Counted from the stretch's first letter, positions 1 to 10,855 are shown. The stretch: DNA of 64,000 nucleotides from Zymoseptoria tritici IPO323 (GCF_000219625.1 NC_018210.1:1-64000); one strand, 5' to 3'. Translations and numbers: made by a program. Notes: a model not told the origin generated them from the sequence alone.

Positions 1-162
1 CCCTAACCCTAACCCTAACCCTAACCCTAACCCTAACCCTAACCCTAACCCTAACCCTAACCCTAACCCTAACCCTAACCCTAACCCTAACCCTAACCCT
101 AACCCTAACCCTAACCCTAACCCCTAACCCTAACCCTCACCCTCACCCTCACCCTCACCCTC
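1..162. repeat. Terminal telomere repeat array
   Basis: About twenty tandem CCCTAA units run from base 1, with one CCCCTAA irregularity near 121, followed by four to five variant CCCTCA units (about 136-162). CCCTAA on the + strand at the left edge is the orientation expected for a left chromosome end, where the G-rich 3' strand is the minus strand. The variant units pass directly into the coding sequence of the methyltransferase fragment, with no subtelomeric spacer. Confidence 0.97.
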
Positions 163-2115
163 GTCATTCCATTCGCGGACGAGGACGGTGTCACCAATTG
201 CATATTTGCTCCGGCACTCGTCGAATATAGGAACGTCATGCTTGCACTGGCACCTGAAGTCGCTTGCTTGAATTGCAACGAAGTCGTATGTGTCTTGCTC
301 GTGAACTGTGCGGAACTTCTGGCGCACGAAGTGTCCTCCCTGCTGATATGGATCCTTGGCATACCAACATACGTCTGCCTTATCCAAGACGCAATCCAGG
401 TCGAGAGCCGATGTGCCGCAGCTGCAGTTGTCGGACAAGAAGAGCTCATTCGCAAAAGGGTAATAGGCTTTGCCAAGTGTAGTGTCCTTTAGCTCGTACA
501 GCCAGAGAACATCGAGCGAAGTACGATCTTTGCAAGTGTGCACGTTCTGAACATAGGCATACCATGCGTGCGCTTTGATCCCCCATTTGGTACTGACATC
601 CGGCGCGACGCATACGACATCCCCTGTGTTCACCATAACTGCTTTGTTCCCCTCTTGAGATTCGCTTCGGCTCATACTCCTAGGCGTTAAGGTTTGCATT
701 GGCGGTGCACTCGGAGATGCTCGTCGCGGCGTCAGTCTGAGCCTTGCTTTCAGCTCATCCGACTTCTTTAGCACATTTCGGTCCGTGATCGTCCGCTCTT
801 CCAGCTGGTCACCGAAGTACATATGTCGAAAGCACTCGTAGACAAAAGGCGTGACGATCGTTCGCAACTCCTTGTTTGGCTGCGCTAGGATAGCTGTAAG
901 ATTATAGGGATCGACTTCACCCCAGATCGGTTGTCGGCACAATCCAGACTCTTTGTCATCGATATCCCAGCATTCTTTCCAAAGGAAGCCGACATTTGCG
1001 GCAATGGTCGTGCGGAAGTCTTTAAGTTTGCATTCAGCTAGCCATTGGTTGAAGCCAGTGTCATCGCCGTAGAGTCCAGTCAGCCATTGGTAAAATCGTC
1101 TGCGGAAATGTCCAAGGGTGACCTGCTGGTTGCTGAGGAGGTAGTCGACGAAGTGCTTCCCGAACCGTGCTAGCCAAAGGAACGGCTCGTAGAATCGACG
1201 ATATTCCGGTGCAGGCGTTCCCAGCTCGTACCAATGACCAAACAGAGCGGACGCTTTCGACTGCAGCTTCGATTGAATGCAGATGCTACCGGCAAAATCT
1301 GTGAAGTCCAGGTCGCCATACCCACTGATAGCCAAGATCTCGAACCGTATGCCCTGCACGTAGCGCTTTTCGTTGCCTGCCGACAGAATGCCATCGAAAC
1401 AGAACTCTGCATAGTTTGATTGCCGCAGTTTCTCAAGAGTGACGAGGTCCGATGCGCGTCGTCCGTCCGCTATGTATACCGAGAATTGATCGAGTTTGAA
1501 AGTAGCACATTCCGGAGTTTCGGTGCTAGCAGACTTCGCAGCTGCGAAGAAGCCTGCACTCAAGTCTAGGCTTGCTTCGACCTCGTTCACAGGTTGCAAA
1601 GGAGGTTTGTATCCGTGGTAAGCGCTTCTCGGAAATGCTGGTCCTGCAATGGAGATGTGGCTTAAGTAGCGAAGCTGCCGTCGTTTCCCGGAACGAGCTG
1701 TGGCCCCAGGCTCTGCTCTAGCAGCAGGCTCGTCCCCTGGTTCTGTTTCGGTCGCTGGAGGAGTGAGTGTAGTCCTGAGCCTTCGTTGTCTGGGCGTGCG
1801 CAGTGGGCCCTGGTCCTCAACTTCCCGATCTCCGACCGTTTGGCTCGTCTGCTCCTCGCCCGATTCCATCTTATACTGAACCGCTCTCTGCACTCCATCT
1901 TCTTCTTGTTGTTTCGACTCGCCTCGGTCCTGCTCAGAAGCCGCAGGACTGATCACAATCGCATTGCTTAGGGAAGCTCTAGCGCGCAAAATGTCCATCT
2001 GCAATTGTCCATTCCGAAGCCGCGGCTTCTTAGAAGGCCTCGAAGTAGGTCCTACTACAATGTTGTCCTCGTCATCCTTAATGACAATCGTGTCGACGCT
2101 GATCCGTCTCTTCAT
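130..2115 (-). pseudogene. dim-2: DIM-2-type DNA cytosine methyltransferase, 3'-truncated by the telomere
   Basis: The 661-codon frame starts at ATG 2113-2115 and stays open into the telomere. Residues 1-160 are basic and low in complexity. About 205-380 resembles the replication-foci (RFTS/DNMT1-RFD) region of fungal DIM-2. About 485-650 is a BAH domain with recognisable DVLWLY and FANELFLSDNC segments. In Neurospora, DIM-2 adds 5-methylcytosine to RIP-mutated DNA in the nucleus, using a C-terminal catalytic domain. That domain (PC and ENV motifs) is entirely missing here, because the frame runs into variant telomere units read as Glu-Gly repeats and stops at 130-132. No internal stop is seen, so this copy shows no obvious RIP damage. 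A catalytic product is impossible, but a truncated RFTS-BAH protein could be made. The family call is from motif memory and should be checked by alignment. Confidence 0.78.
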
Positions 2116-3202
2116 GGTTGCCGTGCTGCTTAATGCCGTCGTGTGCGAGGTAGTGATGGGGTTGAGAATGCCGCTGTCTCGCTACAAAGGCGCCATGTTC
2201 TTTTCGTTGCTCGAAGCAGTCCGTCCGCGGTAAGTGTGCCAAATCGCACAATGCGAGTGCTAGAGCTGCAAGTGAAGTCCAAGAGTGAATGCACCAACTA
2301 TTCACCTTGCAAGCCGTGCACGCAGTGTAATAATCTGCCGAAGCAAAGAAGAAATAGCAGACCAAGATATCCGTAAAACGAATATCCGTAGAGGTAAAAA
2401 GGAATGCGCGCAACTTGCCGGTAAAACGTTGCTTCGTGAGGTGGTTAATGAAGTGTGGTCTAGAAGCTTTGAAGTGCGACCAAGGATGTTCCAGCTATTA
2501 ACTTTTGACCGCGCCTACACCTTAATGCCCGTAATGGCCGCCATCGCGAATGGCATGTGTCAGCGCTGTCAAATTCAAACAGTGGAAGTGAGACGGATTA
2601 TATTCGAGATTACTTACGCACGCCTACTTGAGGGCGGTGGCATGTGACCCGAGTCTTCGCTTAAGTGTTGTTACGAACGCTTGAGGTCCTCCTACTGTTC
2701 CTTGTCCGGCCACGGCATCGCGCTGGGCCCAGGCCTCTCGTATTCGGGGTTTGGCGTCCCTCGCTCTTTCGTATGCTCGGAGAGGGCGGCTCAAAAGTCC
2801 TTGCTCTCGCGGATGGTTCTCTACGGCGGTTCTCGCCGCTGGGGGCGTAGCTTTCGAAGTGGAGGGCTGGACAGCACGGAGGGTTATCCGTGCCTGAGAG
2901 AACTGAGGCACCTCCAGGAACCGTGTCCGGTTAGGCTTTGTTACCCTACCCTGGGCCTGGCTTAGGGTTTCTGCCGAACCCAGCGGAGAGGGATGATCCC
3001 TGCGAGTTTACGCCGTCGTTGCCTGTGCCGTGCACTCTCTCCTCCTCTTCGTAATCTTCCTCCTCGGAGTTCTCTTCTCCGTAACCATTCTGTTTCTGAC
3101 GAGTTACGAACCGAATCGCAATTCTCCTCCCTGCAGCCTTCTTCCTCCTTACCTCTTCTCTCGCATTGTAGCCGCCTTGATCAACCCGATCCTCCGAAGA
3201 GC
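2116..3202. other. Non-coding stretch upstream of the dim-2 fragment
   Basis: No convincing gene is visible. Short open frames occur on both strands but none has recognisable domains. The stretch should include the native 5' flank of the truncated methyltransferase gene, at least over the first few hundred bases. A change to more pyrimidine-rich, CTCC-loaded sequence from about 3,020 suggests that a different repeat-derived segment begins there. Confidence 0.5.
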
Positions 3203-3490
3203 CTTTGTTGTCGCAATCGCAGCGCAGTCGCATCTAGCGCGATCGCCTCCTCCCTCCTCGAATCCTCCGCTGTTGCATCTGTCGCAATCGTAGCGCAGTC
3301 GCATCTAGCGCGATCGCCTCCTTCCTCCTTAAATCCTCCGCAGTTGCATCTGTCGCAATCGCAGCGCAGTCGCATCTAGCGTAATCGCCTCCTTCCTCCT
3401 CGAATCCTCCGCAGTCGCATCTGTTGCAATCGCAGCGCAGTTGCATCTACCGCAATCGCCTCCTCCCTAATCGAATTCTCCGCAGTCCTA
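3203..3490. repeat. 71-bp minisatellite, about four copies
   Basis: A unit of about 71 bp beginning GTCGCAATCGCAGCGCAGTC recurs head to tail about four times, with a few substitutions per copy and decay at the right edge. It lies just upstream of the next open frame and may form its leader. It encodes nothing recognisable. Confidence 0.85.
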
Positions 3491-3542
3491 TCTGTCGTAG
3501 TCGCCTCCTCCCGTAACCTTCCCAACCGCCTGCTTGCCAACG

Positions 3543-4373
3543 ATGCTCGACGAAGTAGACGGAGTAGTGCGAATTCCCTTGGACATCCTGGACGCGCTCT
3601 TCCGGGCGACCGAACAGCGAGCCGGCAATGCGAACGACTTCGTTATCGTTCGCGCTGACGAGGCCCAGGACCGCCGTGAGGTCTGCTGTCTCTCTCGAGG
3701 ATCCCAACGCCTTCGGGAACTGTTTGCCGTCTCCGAGGCTCAGGCTAAGGAGCGACTAAGGCCGCATACGGAGAAAGAGATAGAGACTCGTGTGAACAAG
3801 GAGGTCCGCCAGCGCATGTCGCGATATTTCGAAGAGAAGGCCTGCCGACGGATCTCGTCGGTAGTAGGAGCGGAAAGGCGGGGACAACAACGCCTACGCG
3901 CGACCTCCTCGCCTCCGCCGGCGTATACGGAGTATCCCTCCTCTGCGCAGCCGGCACTGGGCAGAGCGGGTGGTGAGGAGACAGCTCCTACGTCGGGAAG
4001 AAAGCGAAAGCGGGACGACTGCCGCGCACGGAGCTGCCTAGCGACGTCACCCCTTCGACGCTCTCCTCGTCGAGAGAAGTACTCCAAACCTACTGTGGAA
4101 GACGGGGTGGAGGAAGACCAGCCGGCGGAGAGCGACGGGGAAGAAAACGAGCCGGAAGACGAGCAGCTGTTGAAGAAGCGTCGGAAGCCCATTTCGCCGC
4201 GGCAGGTAGTGGAAAGCGACGCCGACGAAGACGCCGTCGACAACGGCAGCGACGACGGCAACGGGGAGCCCGAGGAGATCGTGGTCGCCAAGGTGAGGGC
4301 CGCCTCCTCATTCTGTCGCCCAAAAAGGTATCCGAAGCAGAGGCCGATGCAGCTCAAGGTACTGAAGGACTAA
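3543..4373 (+). CDS. Unrecognised charged, basic/acidic protein (possibly transposon-derived)
   Basis: The first ATG of the frame is at 3543, giving 276 residues. Residues 1-110 look helical and charged. The middle is rich in Lys, Arg, Ser and Pro with nuclear-localisation-like KRKR clusters. The C-terminal third is strongly acidic (Glu/Asp) around further basic clusters. I recognise no domain. After the TAA at 4371-4373 the same frame stays open to about 5,112, through the in-frame repeats described separately. The stop may therefore be a mutation in a longer, roughly 520-codon gene, with CAA changed to TAA being one RIP-type route. The setting among retroelement pieces suggests a gag-like or element-encoded protein, but this is inference. 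Confidence 0.4.
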   Translation: MLDEVDGVVRIPLDILDALFRATEQRAGNANDFVIVRADEAQDRREVCCLSRGSQRLRELFAVSEAQAKERLRPHTEKEIETRVNKEVRQRMSRYFEEKACRRISSVVGAERRGQQRLRATSSPPPAYTEYPSSAQPALGRAGGEETAPTSGRKRKRDDCRARSCLATSPLRRSPRREKYSKPTVEDGVEEDQPAESDGEENEPEDEQLLKKRRKPISPRQVVESDADEDAVDNGSDDGNGEPEEIVVAKVRAASSFCRPKRYPKQRPMQLKVLKD

Positions 4374-4496
4374 CTGCTACAGAAGCGCAAGTCTGGCAAG
4401 GGGACCCTAAGATCGACCATTTCCCGTGAGACTGTAGACGAGATAACAGGTCGAGAACCAGGAGCAGCGGCGGAAGCGAGAGAGCAGGACCCTGCG

Positions 4497-5030
4497 GATC
4501 CGGAGGGGAATAGCGGACTGGAGAACGCTAGAGGAGGGCCAGACCCACCTGGAAGCGATAGAGAAGGGTTAGATCCTCCCGAGAACGCTGGAGGAGGGCT
4601 AGACCTACCTGGAAGCGACAGAGAAGGGTCAGATCCTCCCGAGAACGCTAGAGGAGGGCCAGACCTACCTGGAAGCGACAGAGCAGGGTTAGACCCTCCT
4701 GGAGGCGATGGAGGAGGGCTAGATCCTCCCGGAAGTACTAGAGGGACGTCGGATGTTCCGGAGAACACTGGGGAAAGACTAGACCCTCCTGGAAGCGATG
4801 GAGGAGGACCAGATCCTCCTGTAAGCACTGGAGGGACGTCGGATGTTCCGGAGAATACTAGGGAAAGACCAGACCCTCCTGGAAGCGATGGAGGAGGACC
4901 AGATCCTCCTGTAAGCACTGGAGGGACGTCGGATGTTCCGGAGAACACTGGGGAAAGACCAGACCCTCCTGGAAGCGATGGAGGAGGACTAGATCCTCCT
5001 GTAAGCACTGGAGGGACGCCGGATTCTTGG
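4497..5030 (+). repeat. In-frame 60-bp and 90-bp coding repeats
   Basis: About four 60-bp units (20 codons, Asp-Pro-Pro-Glu-Asn-Ala followed by Gly-rich and Leu-Pro-Gly-Ser-Asp) pass into 90-bp units. The conserved block GAGGGACGTCGGATGTTCCG recurs at 4741, 4831 and 4921, and a diverged copy lies at 5011. Both periods are multiples of three and in the same frame as the upstream 276-residue ORF, so they probably evolved as protein-coding repeats although a TAA now separates them. Confidence 0.8.
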
Positions 5031-5172
5031 GAAGATACTCGCCAGCCGCCCTGTGGTACGTTGAAACCCTCCGCCCTGCACCGTCCGCTGCTAACTATCC
5101 GAAGCCGGCGCTGAGGCCCGATGTGCGGAGGGCCTCCTGCAGCTCCGCTAGCATCCTGCGGCGGCGGGCGCC

Positions 5173-6264
5173 GTGTCTGGTGTGGAGGGAGTGGGAGGCA
5201 TTTCCCCCACCCACCCGGATTACCGCCTCTGGTGTGACTTTGTTCAGGACGTCGCCGACAACGCCGGCAGCGCCGAGGACCATCACGTGAGCGCGCAAAG
5301 CCTGCGGAAAACACGAGAGGTCGACCTGGGTCTCTGGAAGCACTTCGAGAAATGCCTCGCCATCGCTCGTAGGACCATGGGAACGACCGTGATCGACGAG
5401 TGGCGAGGCTTTTTGCAACAGAGTCGAGACCTATGCCGGCGGGACAGGGACGAGGGGGAGACGGCGTTCGTCGAGGACGAGAGGCAGGAGGAGAGGCGGG
5501 AGGTGGTCGCTGCGGCATATCGGGAGTACCGTACGGCCGTGGATTGCGAGGTGGGGATCTGGCGGTCGAACTTTGAGTTTCGCCGCGCGACGGTGCGCCT
5601 GGCGGACCAGCTGGACCTCTACAAGAAGCTCCCGCCGCGAGGATCGTCGCAGACGACGGCGATGGTACTTCTGGACAAAACGCCCTCCGCGAGGGGGGCC
5701 CTCTTCCGGGAGATGCGTCCGGACTGGACCAACAGACTCCCCGCCGGCTTTACGAAAGAGGACGTAGTGCAGGAGGGCCTGGGGACGGAATGGAACGCCT
5801 TTGAGCGTGCGATCAAGGTGGGGAGGCGCTGGAGGAGGTTCGTGAGGGTTCTAAACCTTGACGCCCTGCTCCTTATCGACCTCGGGAGGGATCTGTCCTA
5901 CATCCAGCACACCATCCCGCTTCCCGTCTTTGTCGCCTGGGTCCATCTCATCCGTCGAGTGCGGCCGGAGATTGCGCCGACGGCCGAGCGACTCCAGAGG
6001 TGGAGGTACTACGACCGCGCGCGAACCGCCGCGAAACCGTACGTGGCGAACCTGCGGCTCGAGATGCGCGGGTATCGCGAGCTGTCGCCAATACAGCAGT
6101 TTGAATTCTCGGGCAGCGAGGACGGCGGGCCGCGGACGTGCGATCCGAGTGTCCTGTCGCAGCCCAGCGATGCGGTGACCGACGTCGACTGGGGTTCGTC
6201 GTTTTCGACCTTTCTGAACGACGAGGACGTAGGCGGAAGGGCTACGGAGGGACAGGATGGTTGA
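5173..6264 (+). CDS. Unrecognised 363-codon open frame
   Basis: A long frame beginning at a GTG codon; the first ATG is near 5377, so the true start or an upstream exon is uncertain. The product is rich in Arg, Glu and Trp, mostly helical in appearance, with an acidic Ser-rich C-terminus. No domain, signal peptide or membrane segment is recognised. It lies between the coding repeats and the 1,677-bp array. The sequence immediately after its stop is the left edge of that array, whose units retain short related coding relics. It may belong to a subtelomeric mobile element, but no catalytic motif supports this. Confidence 0.4.
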   Translation: MSGVEGVGGISPTHPDYRLWCDFVQDVADNAGSAEDHHVSAQSLRKTREVDLGLWKHFEKCLAIARRTMGTTVIDEWRGFLQQSRDLCRRDRDEGETAFVEDERQEERREVVAAAYREYRTAVDCEVGIWRSNFEFRRATVRLADQLDLYKKLPPRGSSQTTAMVLLDKTPSARGALFREMRPDWTNRLPAGFTKEDVVQEGLGTEWNAFERAIKVGRRWRRFVRVLNLDALLLIDLGRDLSYIQHTIPLPVFVAWVHLIRRVRPEIAPTAERLQRWRYYDRARTAAKPYVANLRLEMRGYRELSPIQQFEFSGSEDGGPRTCDPSVLSQPSDAVTDVDWGSSFSTFLNDEDVGGRATEGQDG

Positions 6265-6855
6265 GAGGAAGCGCGGAGGAGATGAGGTCCAGTGAGTTAT
6301 CCAAGTATAGATTCGATCTAGACCTGTCCGGCTCCTCTGATTCGTCGACCGCAAACTCTGAGCCCCACGTCTTGGTCAATTGACCAAGGTGGGTCCGTGT
6401 CCGGTCGCGTGGACGAATCGGCCGCGACGGGAGGGCCGCTGCGTCCTCCCCTGCCTATTGGCTGGCCGCAAACTCTGAGCCCCACGTCTTGGTCAATTGA
6501 CCAAGGTGGGTCCGTGCCCGGTCACGTGGGCCCAGAAGCGCACCGCTGAACTGTCCCACCCGGACTCCTCCCTCCCTGCTACGACCTCCTCCGCGGTAAC
6601 TGCCTCTATCTCCTGCACGGCGAACTCCTCCGTCTCGTCCGCTTCGACGCGGATTTCGTTGAATCCGAGTCTGCTCAAGGGTAAAACAAGCTCTTATAGA
6701 TACGACATGGAAGATTTTGAATGGACAGTTCTTCTCGTAATTGCCCGGTCTCGGAGCCTGTCTTTGTTGCGAAAGAAACCGTCACAAGGTTCAGAAGTGA
6801 GGTTTTCGAAGTATGCGACGAGCGTCGGATTCGTCTTGCTGCCCCGACTTGCCGG

Positions 6856-7845
6856 CAGTGAGCTTGTTGTATTGGATTGTATTGTATATGAGGGTGGTAA
6901 CAATACAATACAACGTGTATCTTGGCAACATACAGTGGATATCCACTGTATACAACACTCTTAGACCTCATCGTCCACCACTGTTGCTTGTGAGTCTCCT
7001 TGAGCAGTGCAAAAGGTTGTGAAGCCGGCTGTTGTATTGCTTATGAATGAGCTTGTTGTCTGACCATCTATAGACTTCTCAATGTCCTCGTCGTCGTCAA
7101 ATGCTAGTGTTGTTGCTCCGGCTCTTGTTGTCTTAATTGGAGGTCTATATGCACTGCGAAGGAACGCATAAGCCTCGATAATGTCGCCATAGAGCTGTGA
7201 ACGGCGGTAGTCAATCATATCTCTGCCGGAGCTGAATGAGCGCTTAGGGTTGTCGCTCATGAGGGGGACTAAAAGGCAGTCGAGTGCCATTCGTAAGAGG
7301 CATGGCCACTAACGGCGACGAGCCATCCACCAAGCAATGGCGTTGAATAGTGGTATACGTTCGCACAACGAGTGTATTTAGTGCCCTTGATCTTAAAGGA
7401 GTCCGGCTGAAGGGCCTTGTCGAATACAGCGCTGCTCTTACAGAGCGTAACATAGTCGGAGGTGCGATCCTTGCGTGGTGGCAGTTGCCAGCCTGCTGTC
7501 GAGGGTGTTAAGGCTGAAGATGAGGCCATGTTGATGGCAATGGTGTTGTTACAATAGTCACAAGAGCAGTGGATTAATGGCTAACTTCTTAGGTGCAGAC
7601 TCTGTTTATGCAGTGCAACAACACCGGCGCAGACTCCGAATACACCTCTGAAAACACCACCTCCGAATACACTACTATAAACATGGCCCTTAAAACCATG
7701 CCTACCATCACCGGATACAGCTGTATTGTATCCAGCCGTACAGCACGACAATACAATACACTAGCCTTAAGGTGAGGATCCACGACAGCTATATACACGA
7801 CAATATAATACAATACAACAAGGATACAATACAACAAGCTCACTG
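6856..7845 (-). mobile_element. Non-autonomous hAT DNA transposon, copy 1 (990 bp)
   Basis: The ends are inverted repeats: the left begins CAGTGAGCTTGTTGTA and the right ends with its complement. The element is flanked by a perfect 8-bp duplication, CTTGCCGG (6848-6855 and 7846-7853), the size typical of hAT elements. On the minus strand about 6,961-7,530 encodes pieces of a transposase, including a hAT C-terminal dimerisation motif (LLVPLMSDNPKRSFSSGRD and following). The catalytic domain is absent, so this is a deletion derivative that would need transposase from elsewhere. Confidence 0.88.
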
Positions 7846-8532
7846 CTTGCCGGCAGACCCTTTACGAAGGATTTTCGGGTTTCGACCACAACTAACAACA
7901 CCCGAGCAAGACATAGTACTGCCGCGGAAGAGGATAGTGAAGAGGAAGCGCGGAGGAGATGAGGTCCAGCGAGTTATCCAAGTATAGATTCGATCCAGAC
8001 CTGTCCGGCTCCTCTGATTCGTCGACCGCAAACTCTGAGCCCCACGTCTTGGTCAATTGACCAAGGTGGGTCCGTGTCCGGTCGCGTGGACGAATCGGCC
8101 GCGACGGGAGGGCCGCTGCGTCCTCCCCTGCCTATTGGCTGGCCGCAAACTCTGAGCCCCACGTCTTGGTCAATTGACCAAGGTGGGTCCGTGCCCGGTT
8201 ACGTGGGCCCAGAAGCGCACCGCTGAACTGTCCCACCCGGACTCCTCCCTCCCTTCTACGACCTCCTCCGCGGTAATTGCCTCTATCTCCTGCACGGCGA
8301 ACTCCTCCGTCTCGTCCGCCTCGACGCGGATTTCGTTGAATCCGAGTCTGCTCGAGGGTAAAACAAGCTCTTATAGATACGACATGGAAGATTTTTAATG
8401 GACAGTTCTTCTCGTAATTGCCCGGTCTCGGAGCCCGTCTTTGTTGCGAAAGAAACCGTCACAAGGTTCAGAAGTGAGGTTTTCCAAGTATGCGACGAGC
8501 GTCGGATTCGTCTTGCTGCCCCGACTCGCCGG

Positions 8533-9522
8533 CAGTGAGCTTGTTGTATTAGATTGTATTGTATATGAGGGTGGTGACAATACAATACAACGTGTATCTT
8601 GGCAACATACAGTGGATATCCACTGTATACAACACTCTCAGACCTCATCGTCCACCACTGTTACTTGTGAGTCTCCTTGAGCAGTGTAGAAGGTTATGAA
8701 GCCGGCTGTTATATCGCTTATGAATGAGCTTGTTGTCTGACCATCTATAGACTTCTCAATGTCCTCGTCGTCGTCAAATGCTAGTGTTGTTGCTCCGGCT
8801 CTTGTTGTCTTAATTGGAGGTCCATATGCACTGCGAAGGAACGTATAAGCCTCGATAATGTCGCCATAGAGCTGTGAACGGCGGTAGTCAATTATATCTC
8901 TGCCGGAGCTGAATGAGCGCTTAGGGTTGTCGCTTATGAGGGGGACTAAAAGGCAGTCGAGTGCCATTCGTAAGAGGCATGGCCACTGACGGCGACGAGC
9001 TATCCACCAAGCAATAGCGTCGAATAGTAGTGTGCGTTCGCACAACGAGTGTATTCAGTGCCCTTGATCTTAAAGGAGTCCGGCTGAAGGGCCTTGTCGA
9101 ATACAGCGCTGCTCTTACAGAGCGTAACATCGTCGGAGGTGCGATCCTTGCGTGGTGGCAGTTGCCAGCCTGCTGTCGAGGGTGTTAAGGCTGAAGATAA
9201 GGCCATGTTAATAGCAATGGTGTTGTTACAATGGTCACAAGAGCAGTGGATTAATAGCTAACTTCTCAGGTGCAGACTCTGTTCATGCAGTGCAACAACA
9301 CCGGCGCAGACTCCGAATACACCTCTGAAAACACCACCTCCTAATATACCACCATAAACATAGCCCTTAAAACCATGCCTACCATCACCGGATACAGCTG
9401 TATTGTATCCAGCCGTACAGCACAACAATACAATACACCAGCCTTAAGGTGAGGATCCACGACAGCTATATATACGATAATACAATACAATACAACAAGG
9501 ATACAATACAACAAGCTCACTG
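8533..9522 (-). mobile_element. Non-autonomous hAT DNA transposon, copy 2 (990 bp)
   Basis: This copy has the same length, termini and transposase relic (about 8,638-9,206, minus strand) as the first. Its flanks are CTCGCCGG (8525-8532) and CTTGCCGG (9523-9530), an 8-bp duplication with one mismatch. Because it sits at the same place in the 1,677-bp unit, it most likely arose by segmental duplication of copy 1, or the reverse, and not by independent transposition. Its dimerisation-domain frame is longer than in copy 1 (136 codons), including WWIARRRQWPCLLRMALDC. Confidence 0.88.
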
Positions 9523-10589
9523 CTTGCCGGCAGACCCTTTACGAAGGATTTTCGGGTTTCGACCACAACTAACAACACCCGAGCAAGACATAGTACTGCC
9601 GCGGAAGAGGATGGTGAAGAGGAAGCGCAGAGGAGATGAGGTCCAGCGAGTTATCCAAGTATAGATTCGATCCAGACCTGTCCGGCTCCTCTGATTCGTC
9701 GACCGCAAACTCTGAGCCCCACGTCTTGGTCAATTGACCAAGGTGGGTCCGTGTCCGGTCGCGTGGACGAATCGGCCGCGACGGGAGGGCCGCTGCGTCC
9801 TCCCCTGCCCATTGGCTGGCCGCAAACTCTGAGCCCCACGTCTTGGTCAATTGACCAAGGTGGGTCCGTGCCCAGTCACGTGGACATAGAAGCGCACTGC
9901 TGAACTTTCCTACCCGGACTCCTCCCTCTCTGCTACGACCTCGCCGTCTCCTCCGCTCCGAACTCCTCCATCTCCTGGACTCCGACGTGGATTTCGTGCA
10001 ATCCAAATCTGCTAGCGGGCGAATGAAGATCTGATATATACGATATCGAAGATTGAAAACAGACAATTCTTCTTGTCATGACCCGCACTCGGAGCTTGTA
10101 TTAGTTTCGAAAGAACCCGTCGTGAGGTTAAGAAGTTGGGTTCTGAAAGTATACGACGAGCCTCGAATTCGTCTGTTCGCCCCGACTGGTCGGCAGACCC
10201 TCAAGAAGGATTTTCGATGGTTAAGAGGAAGCGCGAAGGAGACGAGGTCCAGCGAGTTGTCGAAAGAGCCCTGCTCCAGACCCGTCCGGCTCCTCTGATT
10301 GGTCGACCGCAAACTCTGAGCCCCACGCCTTGGTCAATTGACTAAGGAGGGTCCGTGTCCGGTCGCTGGGACCAATTGGCGCACTACTGAACTTCCCGCT
10401 GAGACTCCTCCCTCTCTGCTACAACCTCGCCGTCTCCTCCGCTGGGATTGCCTCTATGGCCTGCACTGCGAACTGCTCTACCTCCTCCGCCTAAACGCGG
10501 ATTGTATCGCTTTCCGGAGCCATGGCTGAAGTCTACCCTTCTCACGATATAGACGATGCTAGGGCAGGCCGGCTACGGATTACGGGTGT

Positions 10590-10855
10590 GGGCGGATTTC
10601 TCGCCCAATGCCGGGATGGGCGGATTTCCAGCCCACCTTGCTGCTGGGCGGATTTCTCGCCCAATGCTGGGATGGGTGGATTTCCAGCCCACCTTGCCGC
10701 TGGGCGGATTTCTCGCCCAATGCCGGGATGGGCGGATTTCCAGCCCACCTTGCCGCTGGGCGGATTTCTCGCCCAATGCCGGGATGGGTAGATTTCCAGC
10801 CCACCTTGCCGCTGGGCGGATTTTCCGCCTAATGCCGGGATGGGCGGCCTCCGCC
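10590..10855. repeat. 56-bp minisatellite, block 1
   Basis: A unit of about 56 bp, GGGCGGATTTCTCGCCCAAT and onward, recurs about five times with few differences. GGCGGATTTC occurs twice per unit, so it has a half-unit substructure. As 56 is not a multiple of three, the same peptide appears in shifted frames, and all frames are open on both strands. That explains the many overlapping open frames here and argues against real coding. Confidence 0.9.

Larger units (their letters stand above)
6265..10345. repeat. Subtelomeric tandem array, 1,677-bp unit
   Basis: Near-identical sequence recurs at an offset of 1,677 bp (for example the GAGGAAGCGC(G/A)GAGGAGATGAGG block near 6265, 7942 and 9619). 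Two complete units each hold a 990-bp hAT element. A third partial unit (about 9,618-10,200) lacks it, and a shorter fourth piece follows (about 10,210-10,345). Inside each unit a segment of about 118 bp is itself duplicated. It carries the perfect 18-bp palindrome CTTGGTCAATTGACCAAG, for example at 6371-6388 and 6488-6505. The array has no intact gene. Confidence 0.88.

Noticed and set aside
4370..5518. 382-codon minus-strand Pro/Ser/Gly-rich frame
   Set aside because: It is open only because the 60- and 90-bp coding repeats lie in phase on the opposite strand. No domain is present, and the plus frame continues an upstream ORF.
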